Assembly: GCA_016861025.1 (NCBI GenBank)
Contig: BOKO01000023.1
Coordinates: 33,719 to 97,718 of the forward strand
Length of the DNA: 64,000 nucleotides
DNA from: Chloroflexota bacterium
GTDB lineage: Bacteria > Chloroflexota > Anaerolineae > Caldilineales > Caldilineaceae
Direction of reading: 5' to 3'
The notes under the pieces are model-generated. The model made no database searches, had not been told where the DNA came from, and saw nothing but the letters and a program-made list of their open reading frames with translations. The stretch's first letter is position 1. The number at the start of each line of letters is the position of its first letter. Positions 8,401 through 17,090 of the stretch are shown here, in pieces. The position numbers and the translations under genes are program-made.

Positions 8401-9362
8401 TACCCCTCACCCAGCACATGCGCGATCCCAAACGGCAGGGCGTGGCGGCGGACGTAGGCGGGCAGCTCCGCCAGCGTCTGCTGCACCACAGCGGGCAGGA
8501 TGCGGTCGAGCGGAATGTGACAGGCGTCGAGCGCGCGACGCAGCGGCGTCACATCCTGACCCTGCGCCTGCGCCATCAACACGATGCCAGGCCCGACGAG
8601 ATCGCCGTGCGGCAAGCCCTTGCCCACAGCATTTTCCACGGCGTAGGCGAAATAGTGCTCGCTGCCCTCCTCCGGGCGCGCGTGGCCGATCTGGTTGCAG
8701 AGCTGCACTTCGAGCGCCAGACAGTCGACAAGTTGCTTGAGACCGTCGCGGTCGCCGCGCCCGGCGGCCTCGGCGCAGTCGAGCGCGGCGGCGAGAATGG
8801 CGGCGGCGATGTGGTCAGCCCAGCCAAGATAGCGCATGGACGGCGGATTCTGCCCGCGCGCTTCGGCAAAGCGCCAGTCCCATGAACCCGTCGCAATTGA
8901 GAGCACGTCGCACATGCCGGCGGCGCGGATCGAAGGCGGCGCCGCCGCCAGCACCGCATAGTCGAGCAGCACCAGATCGGGCGGGCGCGTCACCAGGTAG
9001 CGCACACAGCCATCGCTGCGCACGCCCGACGCCCACGTGAAGAACGCATCCACCGACAGCGCCGTCGGCAGACAGACCAGCGGCAGCGCGCGCTCGCAGG
9101 CAAGAAACTTGGCGGCATCGACCGCCAGCCCGCCGCCGACCGCGTAGATCACTTCACCGGTGACGTGAGAACGGAGCGCTTGCCAGGCGTCCACATCGGC
9201 GGTGGTCACTTCAAGCACGGCGGCGACGTTCAGCCCGTGCAACTGCTGGCGCACGGCAGACCAGGCTGCGGTCGTTGTGACAACGGTTGCCGGGCGTGCA
9301 TCGCGCCAATCGGCAAAGGCATGTTCTTCGACTTTGGGCAGGGGCCAGATGACGGCGCTCAT
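8400..9362 (-). CDS. AraM/EgsA-like (glycerol-1-phosphate dehydrogenase family) NAD(P)-dependent dehydrogenase
   Basis: 320 residues. The dehydroquinate-synthase/Fe-ADH fold is visible: GEVIYAVGGGLAVDAAKFLA (nucleotide loop, 69-88), LPTALSVDAFFT (98-109), then probable metal ligands Asp152 (GMCDVLS), His236 (GSEHYFAY) and His252 (GLPHGDLVG). This order and spacing are those of AraM and archaeal G1P dehydrogenase, which reduce dihydroxyacetone phosphate or a similar keto-phosphate. The typical 'GDLL' at the first metal site is CDVL here, so the substrate may differ. The start overlaps the stop of the upstream permease (ATGA). In this operon it could also form or oxidise a cyclitol-like keto compound for the aminotransferase. 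Confidence 0.75.
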   Translation of the reverse strand: MSAVIWPLPKVEEHAFADWRDARPATVVTTTAAWSAVRQQLHGLNVAAVLEVTTADVDAWQALRSHVTGEVIYAVGGGLAVDAAKFLACERALPLVCLPTALSVDAFFTWASGVRSDGCVRYLVTRPPDLVLLDYAVLAAAPPSIRAAGMCDVLSIATGSWDWRFAEARGQNPPSMRYLGWADHIAAAILAAALDCAEAAGRGDRDGLKQLVDCLALEVQLCNQIGHARPEEGSEHYFAYAVENAVGKGLPHGDLVGPGIVLMAQAQGQDVTPLRRALDACHIPLDRILPAVVQQTLAELPAYVRRHALPFGIAHVLGEG

Positions 9363-10456
9363 CCCTTCACCCCGGAGATCACGACGCCCTGGATGAACTG
9401 GCGCTGCGCCAGGAAAAAGAGCAACACCGGCGGAATCACCATCACCACGCTCGCCGCCATGATCAGGTGCGTGTTGACCGAATAGAGCGCGTTGAAGGTC
9501 TGCAAGCCCACCGCCATCGTCCAGTTGTCGCGGCTGTGCAGGAAGATCAGCGGCTCATAGAAGTCGTTCCAGGCGTAGAGAAAGTGGAAGATGGCGACGG
9601 TCACGATTACCGGCATCGCCTGCGGGACGAGCACATGCCAGAGCGTCTGGATCGGCGACGCGCCGTCGATCTTGGCGGCGTCATCCATCTCCAGCGGGAT
9701 GGTCATGAAGAACTGGCGCAAGAGGAACACATCGTAGGCATTGGCGAAAAAGGCGGGCACGATCAACGGCAGCAGCGTATCGACCCAGCCCAGCCGTTGA
9801 AAGAGCACGTAGACCGGGATCAACGTCACCTGGCGCGGCAGCATGATCGTGCTGAGCAACACGATGAAGAGCCAGTTGAGCCACGGCGCGCGAAAGCGCG
9901 AAAAGCCATAGGCGACCATCGTGCACGAGATCAACACGCCCGCCATGCCGACAAAGGTGACGATCAGCGTGTTGAGGAAATAGCGCGGGAAAGGCACCGC
10001 CGTCATCGCCTCGACGTAATTTTCGGGATGCAGCTCGATGTGGCGCACCGGCGTCTGGTCGGCGATCTTCAACGTCACACTTTTCGCCGGGTTCTGAGGA
10101 TCAACAAAAATGCCCATGCCGCCGGGCTGATTTCTGACCAGCGCCATCTCCACCATTGCGCCATCTGCTGTCTCGCCATCCACTGTCACCCGAAAGAGCG
10201 GCTCCATGCGCCCGTTGACCTCCACCATTGTCGCCTCCCAGGGAATCAGCGGCGGCGGCACGGCGCGCAGCTGGTTCTTGCTTTTGAGCGACGTGGAGAT
10301 CATGAAGAGGAAGGGGATCAGGATGATCACGGCGCCGATGGCGATCACAAAGGTCGCAGCAGTGCGTCCTGCCAGCGCACTCAAACGCATGCTTTGCAGG
10401 CGGCTGTGGCTCACGCTGACCGCAGGCTGCACCGGTTGCATTTCGACTGAAGCCAT
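9359..10456 (-). CDS. Sugar ABC transporter permease (MalG/CUT1 type)
   Basis: 365 residues. Six membrane helices, the first at about 33-53 after a soluble N-terminus. The cytoplasmic EAA loop reads DDAAKIDGASPIQTLWHVLVP, the contact site for the ATPase. Between helix 1 and helix 2 there is an unusually long external loop of about 100 residues (VPPPLIPWEATM... to FPRYFLNTL); MalG proteins are normally about 280 residues. It starts directly at the stop of the partner permease (no gap) and overlaps the dehydrogenase by 4 bases, so it is in the same transcript. No ATP-binding subunit is encoded nearby; a shared MsiK-type ATPase elsewhere is expected. Confidence 0.9.
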   Translation of the reverse strand: MASVEMQPVQPAVSVSHSRLQSMRLSALAGRTAATFVIAIGAVIILIPFLFMISTSLKSKNQLRAVPPPLIPWEATMVEVNGRMEPLFRVTVDGETADGAMVEMALVRNQPGGMGIFVDPQNPAKSVTLKIADQTPVRHIELHPENYVEAMTAVPFPRYFLNTLIVTFVGMAGVLISCTMVAYGFSRFRAPWLNWLFIVLLSTIMLPRQVTLIPVYVLFQRLGWVDTLLPLIVPAFFANAYDVFLLRQFFMTIPLEMDDAAKIDGASPIQTLWHVLVPQAMPVIVTVAIFHFLYAWNDFYEPLIFLHSRDNWTMAVGLQTFNALYSVNTHLIMAASVVMVIPPVLLFFLAQRQFIQGVVISGVKG

Positions 10457-11383
10457 TTAGCGCTTCCTCACTTCACCTTCGTAATAGACCCACAGCGCCG
10501 ACGAGCGAAAGACGAGCAACGTGAGCGCCAACACGATCAGGAATAACACCCACGCCAACGCCGAAGCGTAGCCCATCTCATTGAACTTAAACGCGTTTTG
10601 GTAGAGATAGAGGTTGTAGAAGAGCGTGGCGCGCTGAGGGCCGCCGCTACCGCCGCTGATGACATACACCTCGGTGAAGTATTGGAACGCACCGATCAGC
10701 CCAAGCACCAGCGTATAGAAGATCACCGGCGTCATCATCGGCAACGTGACGTAGCGAAAACGCTGCATGGCGTTGGCGCCATCCACCTTGGCGGCGTCGT
10801 AGAAAGTGGTTGGGATGCCCTGCAGCCCCGCCAGATAGATGATCACGCCGCCGCCCACGCCCCACAGGCTCATGATCACCAGCCCTGGGATCGCCCAGTT
10901 TGGGTCGGTGAACCAGCCGGGCCCCTTCACGCCAAAGGTGCGTTCCAGAAATGGGTTGAGGATGCCGACCTGCGGGCTGAAGATGCGCGACCAGACAATC
11001 GCCACCGCCACGCCGGCGATCACCGAGGGCAGGAAGTAGATGGTGCGCCACACGCTTACGCCCGGCACGCGCTGGTTGAGCAACATCGAGAGGCTGAAGC
11101 CCGCCACCAGCCCCAACGGCAGCGCCAGCGAGCCGTAATACAGCGTCACGCGCAACGAATGCCAGAAGAGCGCATCTCGCCCAAACGCCCGCAGGTAATT
11201 GTCAAAGCCTATCCAGATCGGCGCGTCGATGATATTGTAGCGGGTCAACGAGAAGTAGAAGGACATGATCATCGGACCCGCCGTGAAGATCAGGAAGCCG
11301 ATCAGCCACGGCGAGATGAAGAAGACCGCCCACAAATCTTCCTTCTGCGCCAACGTAAGGCGACTCTGTCGGATTTGCCGCAT
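10457..11383 (-). CDS. Sugar ABC transporter permease (MalF/CUT1 type)
   Basis: 308 residues. ATG at 11383 follows CAGGAG by 9 bases; the longer frame runs into the intergenic repeat and is rejected. N-terminal SRLTLAQKEDLWAVFFISPWLIGFL is typical of the UgpA/LacF group, followed by five more helices. The EAA loop reads FYDAAKVDGANAMQRFRYVTLP. It pairs with the adjacent MalG-like permease to form the membrane channel and lies downstream of the binding protein, the usual order. Confidence 0.9.
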   Translation of the reverse strand: MRQIRQSRLTLAQKEDLWAVFFISPWLIGFLIFTAGPMIMSFYFSLTRYNIIDAPIWIGFDNYLRAFGRDALFWHSLRVTLYYGSLALPLGLVAGFSLSMLLNQRVPGVSVWRTIYFLPSVIAGVAVAIVWSRIFSPQVGILNPFLERTFGVKGPGWFTDPNWAIPGLVIMSLWGVGGGVIIYLAGLQGIPTTFYDAAKVDGANAMQRFRYVTLPMMTPVIFYTLVLGLIGAFQYFTEVYVISGGSGGPQRATLFYNLYLYQNAFKFNEMGYASALAWVLFLIVLALTLLVFRSSALWVYYEGEVRKR

Positions 11384-11400
11384 CGGTGTGAACTCCTGGA

Positions 11401-11500
11401 GACTAGGAGATTGGAGATTGGGAGAGCGGGAAATCAGGCGGCGTGGCGCTTGCCCCTCATCCAAATCTCCAATCTCTAATCTCTAATCTCTCAATCCCTC
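11401..11500. repeat. GAGATTG/CAATCTC degenerate repeat, inverted arrangement (family a)
   Basis: The left part (AGGAGATTGGAGATTGGGAG) and the right part (CAAATCTCCAATCTCTAATC...) are mutually complementary around a 40-base centre, so the transcript between the binding protein and permease genes can fold into a long imperfect hairpin. Similar arrays lie at 34778, 36594, 42011 and 43458. Confidence 0.65.
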
Positions 11501-12901
11501 TTACTGCCTGGCCCAATAGTCGTCAAGAATCTGCTGCACTTCCTGGTTGGCTTGATCGAGCACCGCTTGCGCGTCGATCGGGCCGAGATAAACGGCGCTG
11601 AAGGCGTTGTTCAGGACATCATTGACGCGCCCCCACTCCGGCACGAAGCTTTCATGGTTCGGATCGTCCAGATAGTCGATGGCAGTGAAGACCACATCGA
11701 GGTCGGCGTTGGGATACCGCTCCGCCAGACGCTGTTGAAACTCCGCCTCGACCGAACGCCGCGCCGGAATGCAGCCGTAGATCAGGCAGACGTCGACGAT
11801 CTGCTCCGGCGAAGTCAGCCACTTTAGCACCTCCCATGCCGCCTCCTGGTTGGCGGCGTTGCGCGGAATGGTGAAGGTGTCGGCGTGGATGCGCGCAATG
11901 CGTTCGCCCTTCTGGTTGAACGGCACAGGCGCAAAATCGTACTCGAACGGTAAATCGACCAATCCTTCTGTCATAAACCAGGTGTGGCTGTTGAACATCG
12001 CCACCTGGTTAGAGCCAAATGGATCGATGCCAGCCGAGTCGCGCGCCTCCTGCACCGTGGCATCGGGCACGAAGTGATCCTCCCACACGGCGCGGTTTAG
12101 CCAATCCAGACCATAGACCCACTCCTCGGAGTTGACGACAGCGGTCTTATAGTCCTCGGTCGTCGGTCGCCCCACATTCGGCGCGCCAAAACGCGTCAAA
12201 AAGCCGCGTGCGTCGGTCCAGGCGTCATCGAATCCCCACTGCACGATGTTGCTGGCGTCGAAATCCGGCGATTTGGCGTTATTGCCGTTGGCGTCGAGCG
12301 TCAGCTCCATCGCCATATCGCGCAGCGCTTCCAGATTCCAGGCTGTATCATTGTAATCATGGGTCGGATACGCCAGCCCGGCGGCGTCGAACATGTCTTT
12401 GTTGTAGAAAATGAAGGAGGGGAACAGACCAAGCGGCAGCCCCACCGTCTTATCAGGATAGTGATTCAGCTCTACGGCAGGCCCATAGAAATCACTCGTA
12501 TCGAAGCCTTCGGCGTCGATAAACGGCGCCACATCCGCCCAACTGTCGAAAAACTGCGCCACGGTCGAGATGCCGTTCGGCCCGACCAACTGCGGTGCGT
12601 TGCCGCCCGACACCATCGCCAGGAAGCGTTCACCCGCCTGATCGTGTGGCACAATCAGGAACTCCACCTCGATGTCCTCATGGCTGCTGTTGAATTTGGC
12701 AGCCAGGTCTTCCTGCGCCTTGATCTGATCGGGATCAGTGCCTGTCCCCATGCCGATAAAGATCACCACTTTGGTTTTGCCCGCGCCGCCTGCCGCTGGG
12801 GCCGCCGCATCGCCTGTGGACGGGACAGCCGGCGCGCCGCAGCCGGCGATGAGCAGCGCCGTGAGCAACAGGATACATAGACTGATTCGCAGATGTCTCA
12901 T
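11501..12901 (-). CDS. Sugar ABC transporter substrate-binding lipoprotein
   Basis: 466 residues. ATG at 12901 follows AAGGGAG. Lipoprotein signal: MRHLRISLCILLLTALLIAG then Cys21, with an Ala/Gly/Pro linker to about residue 40. The mature part is a family-1 solute-binding protein (UgpB/MalE class): KTKVVIFIGMGTG at the start, QLVGPNGISTVAQF and WNLEALRDMAMELT in the N-lobe, AAWEVLKWLTSPEQ near the C-terminus. It captures an oligosaccharide or sugar derivative outside the membrane and delivers it to the two permeases downstream. It is first in its operon, with its own promoter at 13000-13029. The ligand is unknown. Confidence 0.9.
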   Translation of the reverse strand: MRHLRISLCILLLTALLIAGCGAPAVPSTGDAAAPAAGGAGKTKVVIFIGMGTGTDPDQIKAQEDLAAKFNSSHEDIEVEFLIVPHDQAGERFLAMVSGGNAPQLVGPNGISTVAQFFDSWADVAPFIDAEGFDTSDFYGPAVELNHYPDKTVGLPLGLFPSFIFYNKDMFDAAGLAYPTHDYNDTAWNLEALRDMAMELTLDANGNNAKSPDFDASNIVQWGFDDAWTDARGFLTRFGAPNVGRPTTEDYKTAVVNSEEWVYGLDWLNRAVWEDHFVPDATVQEARDSAGIDPFGSNQVAMFNSHTWFMTEGLVDLPFEYDFAPVPFNQKGERIARIHADTFTIPRNAANQEAAWEVLKWLTSPEQIVDVCLIYGCIPARRSVEAEFQQRLAERYPNADLDVVFTAIDYLDDPNHESFVPEWGRVNDVLNNAFSAVYLGPIDAQAVLDQANQEVQQILDDYWARQ

Positions 12902-12999
12902 CGGTTTTCTCCCTTGTGAAATCGTCGTGATGGTTTTACAGTTGTCAGACGGCTTTTTCCGATGCGCCAAAATAGATGGTTGCTGGTTGGGTCAGCCGG

Positions 13000-13029
13000 A
13001 GTCTACCCGATTCATCCGGGTTGTGTCAA
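13000..13029 (-). promoter_or_regulatory. Promoter of the 12.9-5.8 kb ABC operon with internal inverted repeat
   Basis: Read on the minus strand: TTGACA (13029-13024), 18-base spacer, TAGACT (13005-13000). The spacer is almost filled by ACCCG-N7-CGGGT (13005-13021), a candidate operator. The predicted start is about 90 bases before the binding-protein ATG. Confidence 0.5.
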
Positions 13030-13076
13030 TCGTGTTTTTTCTATCCAATGACGCGAAAACCCACGAAAAAAACCTA

Positions 13077-13105
13077 TTGAAATGTATGTACATTTGTTCT
13101 ATAAT
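13077..13105 (+). promoter_or_regulatory. Near-consensus promoter with perfect palindrome in the spacer
   Basis: TTGAAA (13077-13082), 17-base spacer, TATAAT (13100-13105). The spacer contains the perfect inverted repeat AAATGTA-TG-TACATTT (13080-13095), a likely repressor site. It reads toward the small gene at 13193 and is divergent from the ABC operon promoter 50 bases away. Confidence 0.55.
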
Positions 13106-13192
13106 GAAACAAATTGATAAGGATTCGGAGTGAACCCAACCCGCGCGTCGTATACTGTTGTGCTCCTGAAATAGCCGGACAGGAGGCAAGGA

Positions 13193-13453
13193 ATGAACGT
13201 CCACGGAGAAAAGGTCTGGGTGCCAGAATGCAGGAGGGAGTTAATCGCCGGATTGAAACGCATGGGAATCCTCAAAGTGGCTGGGGTTCCGCTGGACAGG
13301 TTGTCCAAGCAGGAACTGACGACCGCCTACTGCCGCGAACGGTCGCGCATTGTGCGCCGGCAGCATCAGGAGCGCAACAACCTGCGCCCACTGAGCTTTG
13401 AGCTTCCCGCCATCGACGAAGAACGGCAACTCAAACTCTTCGCCTTCAGCTAG
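13193..13453 (+). CDS. Small hypothetical protein (86 aa)
   Basis: No family recognised. ATG at 13193 is well supported by AGGAGG six bases upstream and by the near-consensus promoter at 13077. The product is basic in its first two thirds (RRELIAGLKRMGILKVAGVP, then DRLSKQELTTAYCRERSRIV) and looks helical, with no membrane segment or signal peptide. 'LSKQELTTAY' resembles the short SAP/Rho-N-like helices that contact nucleic acid, but this is only suggestive. It stands alone between the ABC operon and the SorC regulator gene. Confidence 0.6.
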   Translation: MNVHGEKVWVPECRRELIAGLKRMGILKVAGVPLDRLSKQELTTAYCRERSRIVRRQHQERNNLRPLSFELPAIDEERQLKLFAFS

Positions 13454-13614
13454 ACCAGGCGAACCACACTGATAAACCGGCGCCACCGGTGCGTCGCCAA
13501 CCACATCCAGGGGGCCAGGCGCCTCGTTCATGCGAGGCTCTGTTCAGTTTCTTTCGCTCTCTGCCCCGCCCAAGGTCTTCTTCTAGCGCAAGACCCGACA
13601 GATATCAAACGCCA

Positions 13615-14589
13615 TTACGCCAGGAGCACCTGCTCGGCTGTGCGTTCGTCGGTGACGAGCACATCGATCATGTGAATGCGCAACAACCCCAGAATTGGCG
13701 CAACTTTTTCGAGTCCGCTGGCAATTACGATCGTCTGCGGGCATGCGTGCAACTGTTGCCAGCTAATCCCAATCGAAACGCCTGGATATGCGTCATCGAC
13801 CAGAACGCCGTCAGCGGTGTAGAAGTGACCGCAGATATCGCCCACTGCGCCGGCGTCGGCAAGCCGTTGGATTTCTGGTTCGCCCAAAAGACCGGCTAGA
13901 ACCAGCGGCGAATTATGCAACGCGCCGATGCCAACAATTGCCAGATCAAGGCGATCGTACAAGGCGCTGACTTGCTGGATATTAGAGGATTGCATCAACA
14001 GGTTGGCAAGCGCGCGATCCTGCACCAGGGCTGGCGCGTTTAAGAAATAGCCGGCGCCGCCGTATCCTTCACAGAGCACACGTGTGATCTCGGCGCCGCG
14101 CGCCAGCGAGTGTTGGATGTCGATGTCACCCAGCAACTGTACCAGGGTGATGTTGCGCAGCGTGGCAAGCTTTGATAAGCCGTGCGCCAATTCCGCCAGC
14201 GTCCGCCCCCGCCCGACGCCGACCAGGGTATTGGGTTTAATCAACGGATCGACAAACTGTGCAGCCTCGACGCCGACCAGACGCCGAACTTCACTGCTTT
14301 GGGTCGGCCACTGGTTCACAGCGATGACGATGGCTTCTGACAATCCAAATTGCGTGCACAAGCGCTGTTCGAGCGCCGGCTGACGAGTTTGCGGGCGAAC
14401 AATCTGAATGCGCACGATGCCTTCGTCGCGCGCGCGGCTGAGCAAGCGTGAGATCGTGCTGCGCGAAATGTCATACATCTCCGCGATCTGCGCCTGCGTC
14501 AGTTGGTCGACATAGTATTTTTCGGCAACCTGCACCAGTAAATCCAGATTGTCAATCGCTTCACTGTCGTTGGAAGCCCGATACGCCAT
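13615..14589 (-). CDS. SorC/DeoR-type sugar-binding transcriptional regulator
   Basis: 324 residues. The N-terminal winged-helix HTH (about 15-62: VAEKYYVDQLTQAQIAEMYD, then ISRSTISRLLSRARDEGIVR) is followed by the SorC sugar-phosphate-binding domain, a NagB-like fold with VGVGRGRTLAELAHGLS (phosphate loop), AIVGIGALHNSPL and GDICGHFYTADG. SorC-type regulators sense phosphorylated sugars or polyols. It is divergent from the FGGY kinase across 82 bases, so it probably controls the kinase and itself, and perhaps the minus-strand importer operon at 16.2-20.9 kb. Confidence 0.9.
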   Translation of the reverse strand: MAYRASNDSEAIDNLDLLVQVAEKYYVDQLTQAQIAEMYDISRSTISRLLSRARDEGIVRIQIVRPQTRQPALEQRLCTQFGLSEAIVIAVNQWPTQSSEVRRLVGVEAAQFVDPLIKPNTLVGVGRGRTLAELAHGLSKLATLRNITLVQLLGDIDIQHSLARGAEITRVLCEGYGGAGYFLNAPALVQDRALANLLMQSSNIQQVSALYDRLDLAIVGIGALHNSPLVLAGLLGEPEIQRLADAGAVGDICGHFYTADGVLVDDAYPGVSIGISWQQLHACPQTIVIASGLEKVAPILGLLRIHMIDVLVTDERTAEQVLLA

Positions 14590-14628
14590 ATTGCCTCGGT
14601 GTTTGTTACAATCAGTCGGGGGGCCTCA

Positions 14629-14657
14629 TTGCCCCGCTGTCAGGTCAATCCTATTGT
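14629..14657 (+). promoter_or_regulatory. Promoter of the FGGY kinase gene
   Basis: TTGCCC (14629-14634), 17-base spacer, TATTGT (14652-14657). The predicted start is only about 8 bases before the GTG start, so the mRNA leader would be nearly absent. Confidence 0.4.
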
Positions 14658-14671
14658 ATGGCGACTTTACA

Positions 14672-16237
14672 GTGACGAACAAATCGTTTGATCCGCACAT
14701 TCTTGCGGTTGACATTGGCACGACATCGATCAAAGCTGGCTTGATTGCACCGGATGGCGCGATCTCCGGGTTATCTCAACACGCAACGCCCTATCTATAT
14801 ACAACACACCCGCCCGGCTTTGAGATCGATATGGACGCGCTGGCCGCCGCAACGATCACGACAATTCAGGCTTGCTGCACGGCTGTCGACACGGATGCGC
14901 TGGCAGCCATCGCAGTCACAGCACAGGGCGACGGTGTGTGGCCCCTCGACCGGGCGCACCGTCCTGCGGGGCCGGCCTTGATCTGGCGCGACGGTCGCAG
15001 CGATTCCATACTTCGACAGTGGCGGAGTGAAGGCAGGCTCTCTGCGGTCGCCCGATTCACAGGCACCTACCCCACTTCCGCCCACCAGACGACACAGATG
15101 GCCTGGCTCAACACCCATGCGCCCGAACGAATTGACTCCATGCACAAGGTTGTCTTTGCCGAAGATTGGATCGGCTATGTGTTGACCGGCAACCTTGGCG
15201 TGTGTAGCGCCAACTATGAGCACACCTATGGTCACTTTCGACTGCAACAAGGTGACATTACCCAAACTGCCGCTGATGTTTTGCATTTGCTTGACCTCGA
15301 CTGGCTGGCGCCGCTGCTGCCTGAGCCACTGTCACCGCTGAGTGCACGCGGTGTGTTGCAACGCACTGTCGCCAACCAGATCGGCGCCACAGCTGGCATT
15401 CCGGTTTTTGTCGGCCCCTTCGACGTACTTACTGCGGCGCTCGGCGTTGGCGCTGTTGACCTGGCGCAGGCGTCATCGATCTGGGGAACGGCAGCCATCC
15501 ATCAGCGTTGGGTCAGCACCTTTTCGCCATCCGATATCGGGTATATTGTTTCGCATCCCCAGTCGTCTGATCGCTGGCTGCGCTTTGTCGCCACCAGCGC
15601 CGGGATGGTCAACCTTGACTACTGGCGCAATCTGCTCTTCTCCAACGAGTCGGCGTCGCTTGAGTGGGCGACCCTTGAGTCGCAACTGGCTCACTCTGCG
15701 AACAGAGCCGATGGCCTGCTATACCTACCCTACCTGACTGCTGCCGATGAGCGCAGCGAACCGATTGCGGGCGTGGTTGGGGCCGGATTCCTCGGTGTAC
15801 AGGAACACCACCAGAAACACGATTTTCTGCGCGCCGTCTACGAAGGGCTGGCGGTGCAGGCTGCGCGCATCTTTCGTCGCCTGGACACGCTCGATAGTCC
15901 GTTGCAGGAAGTGCGCATCGCAGGCGGCGGTGGGCAGAGCACCCTGTTAGCTCGCCTGTTGGCGTCTGCAGCGAATCTGCGCGTTGTGCGTCCCAACACA
16001 ACCGAAGCCAGCCTGCTCGGCGCCGCAATGGTGGCGCTGGTGGGTCTTGGCTACGCCGACAGCATTGACCAACTGGCGCAGACCATGGTGCAGCCGCAAG
16101 CAATCTACGAACCTGACCCAATGGCGGTTTTGCGCTATCAAGAGTCAGCGACGTTGATCGATGCGTTGCTTCACCAGCTTACACACAGAGAGCGCATCAC
16201 CGGAGCAGCCGCCGACAGTGTTCGACCGACTGCGTAA
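14672..16237 (+). CDS. FGGY-family carbohydrate kinase (xylulokinase-like)
   Basis: 521 residues. GTG at 14672 is chosen because it directly precedes the conserved start (SFDPHILAVDIGTTSIKAGL); upstream codons lie in the promoter and an ATG at 14658 meets a stop. FGGY landmarks: DIGTTSIKAGLI (phosphate-1), WRDGRSDSILRQW, FVGPFDVLTAALGVGAVDLA, and GGGGQSTLLARLLASAANL (adenosine motif, near 430) with ATP bound between the two lobes. It phosphorylates a ketose or polyol. Its 3' end overlaps the convergent TIM-barrel isomerase gene by 41 bases. Together with the SorC regulator and the importer operon it forms one catabolic set; substrate unknown. Confidence 0.85.
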   Translation: MTNKSFDPHILAVDIGTTSIKAGLIAPDGAISGLSQHATPYLYTTHPPGFEIDMDALAAATITTIQACCTAVDTDALAAIAVTAQGDGVWPLDRAHRPAGPALIWRDGRSDSILRQWRSEGRLSAVARFTGTYPTSAHQTTQMAWLNTHAPERIDSMHKVVFAEDWIGYVLTGNLGVCSANYEHTYGHFRLQQGDITQTAADVLHLLDLDWLAPLLPEPLSPLSARGVLQRTVANQIGATAGIPVFVGPFDVLTAALGVGAVDLAQASSIWGTAAIHQRWVSTFSPSDIGYIVSHPQSSDRWLRFVATSAGMVNLDYWRNLLFSNESASLEWATLESQLAHSANRADGLLYLPYLTAADERSEPIAGVVGAGFLGVQEHHQKHDFLRAVYEGLAVQAARIFRRLDTLDSPLQEVRIAGGGGQSTLLARLLASAANLRVVRPNTTEASLLGAAMVALVGLGYADSIDQLAQTMVQPQAIYEPDPMAVLRYQESATLIDALLHQLTHRERITGAAADSVRPTA

Positions 16238-17090
16238 TGTTGTCGAGCAGCGCTGCGTCCGTCATCTCGAACGGGTAGAAGACTTCCAGAAAAACCGGCG
16301 TCGTATTCAACCCGGCGCTGCGCAGCGTTGCAGCAAACGCCGCCACATCAAAGCTCCCGCGCGCATCGGGCCAGCCCCAGTGTGAGTCGCTTTGGAAATC
16401 GGTGTTCTGCAGATGAAAGACGCCGATCTGGCTGCCAAGCGCCTCCAACCACGGCGCCAGGGTTGCGTCGACGCCATAGAGCGGCTGATAGAGCGCATGA
16501 CCGACGTCAAGCACGTAGCGCACCGGTGTGGCGGTGGTTCCATCCAGATCAGCCAGCAACTGCTGCGAATCTGCAATCTGATGCGGGATTTCGCGTGTCA
16601 GCGGCGTTGGCTCGACGAGTAGCTCCTGCAAGCCAGCCGCCGCCGCCCATTCGGTGATGCTGCGCACATCCTCCAGCAGACGTTGATAGAGCCGTTCGCG
16701 CTCCTTGGGTGCGCTGTTGACGCTCATGCCACCGAGGGGACCGCCAATGGCGCTGGCGCCCAGTTCCGCCGCCAGATCAACCGCGCGACGCCACCACTCC
16801 AGCCCGGCGCGATGCCCGGCTGGTTCAGGATGCAGCAACCCGTTATAGGTGTAGGAAGCCAGCCCGACAAAGGCGCTGTGGATTGTGATGCCAGCGGCAG
16901 CGGCGGCGCGCTGCGTCTTGTGCGCCAGCAGCCGCCGATCGGCGGCGGGCCACCATGGGTCGAGCAAGTCGAAAGTAAACTGCACCAGATCAAGACCAAG
17001 CGTCTCTTTCACCAGCGCTGTCCATGCCTCTGGTTCGGGCCAGCGCTTGGTGGCAAAACCAAGATTGATGCCAAAATGAAATTCACTCAT
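16197..17090 (-). CDS. Sugar phosphate isomerase/epimerase (xylose-isomerase-like TIM barrel)
   Basis: 297 residues. AP-endonuclease-2/xylose isomerase-like barrel with the metal-binding Glu/Asp/His set in expected strands: LLVEPTPLTREIP (Glu), YVLDVGHALYQ (Asp and His), FHLQNTDFQSDSHWG (His/Asp), and VFLEVFYPFE (Glu) near the C-terminus. Such enzymes interconvert ketose or keto-polyol phosphates by a metal-assisted proton shift. Its ATG overlaps the stop of the upstream permease (ATGA), so it is the last gene of the importer operon, and its end overlaps the convergent kinase gene. The exact substrate cannot be read from sequence. Confidence 0.85.
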   Translation of the reverse strand: MSEFHFGINLGFATKRWPEPEAWTALVKETLGLDLVQFTFDLLDPWWPAADRRLLAHKTQRAAAAAGITIHSAFVGLASYTYNGLLHPEPAGHRAGLEWWRRAVDLAAELGASAIGGPLGGMSVNSAPKERERLYQRLLEDVRSITEWAAAAGLQELLVEPTPLTREIPHQIADSQQLLADLDGTTATPVRYVLDVGHALYQPLYGVDATLAPWLEALGSQIGVFHLQNTDFQSDSHWGWPDARGSFDVAAFAATLRSAGLNTTPVFLEVFYPFEMTDAALLDNITQSVEHCRRLLR

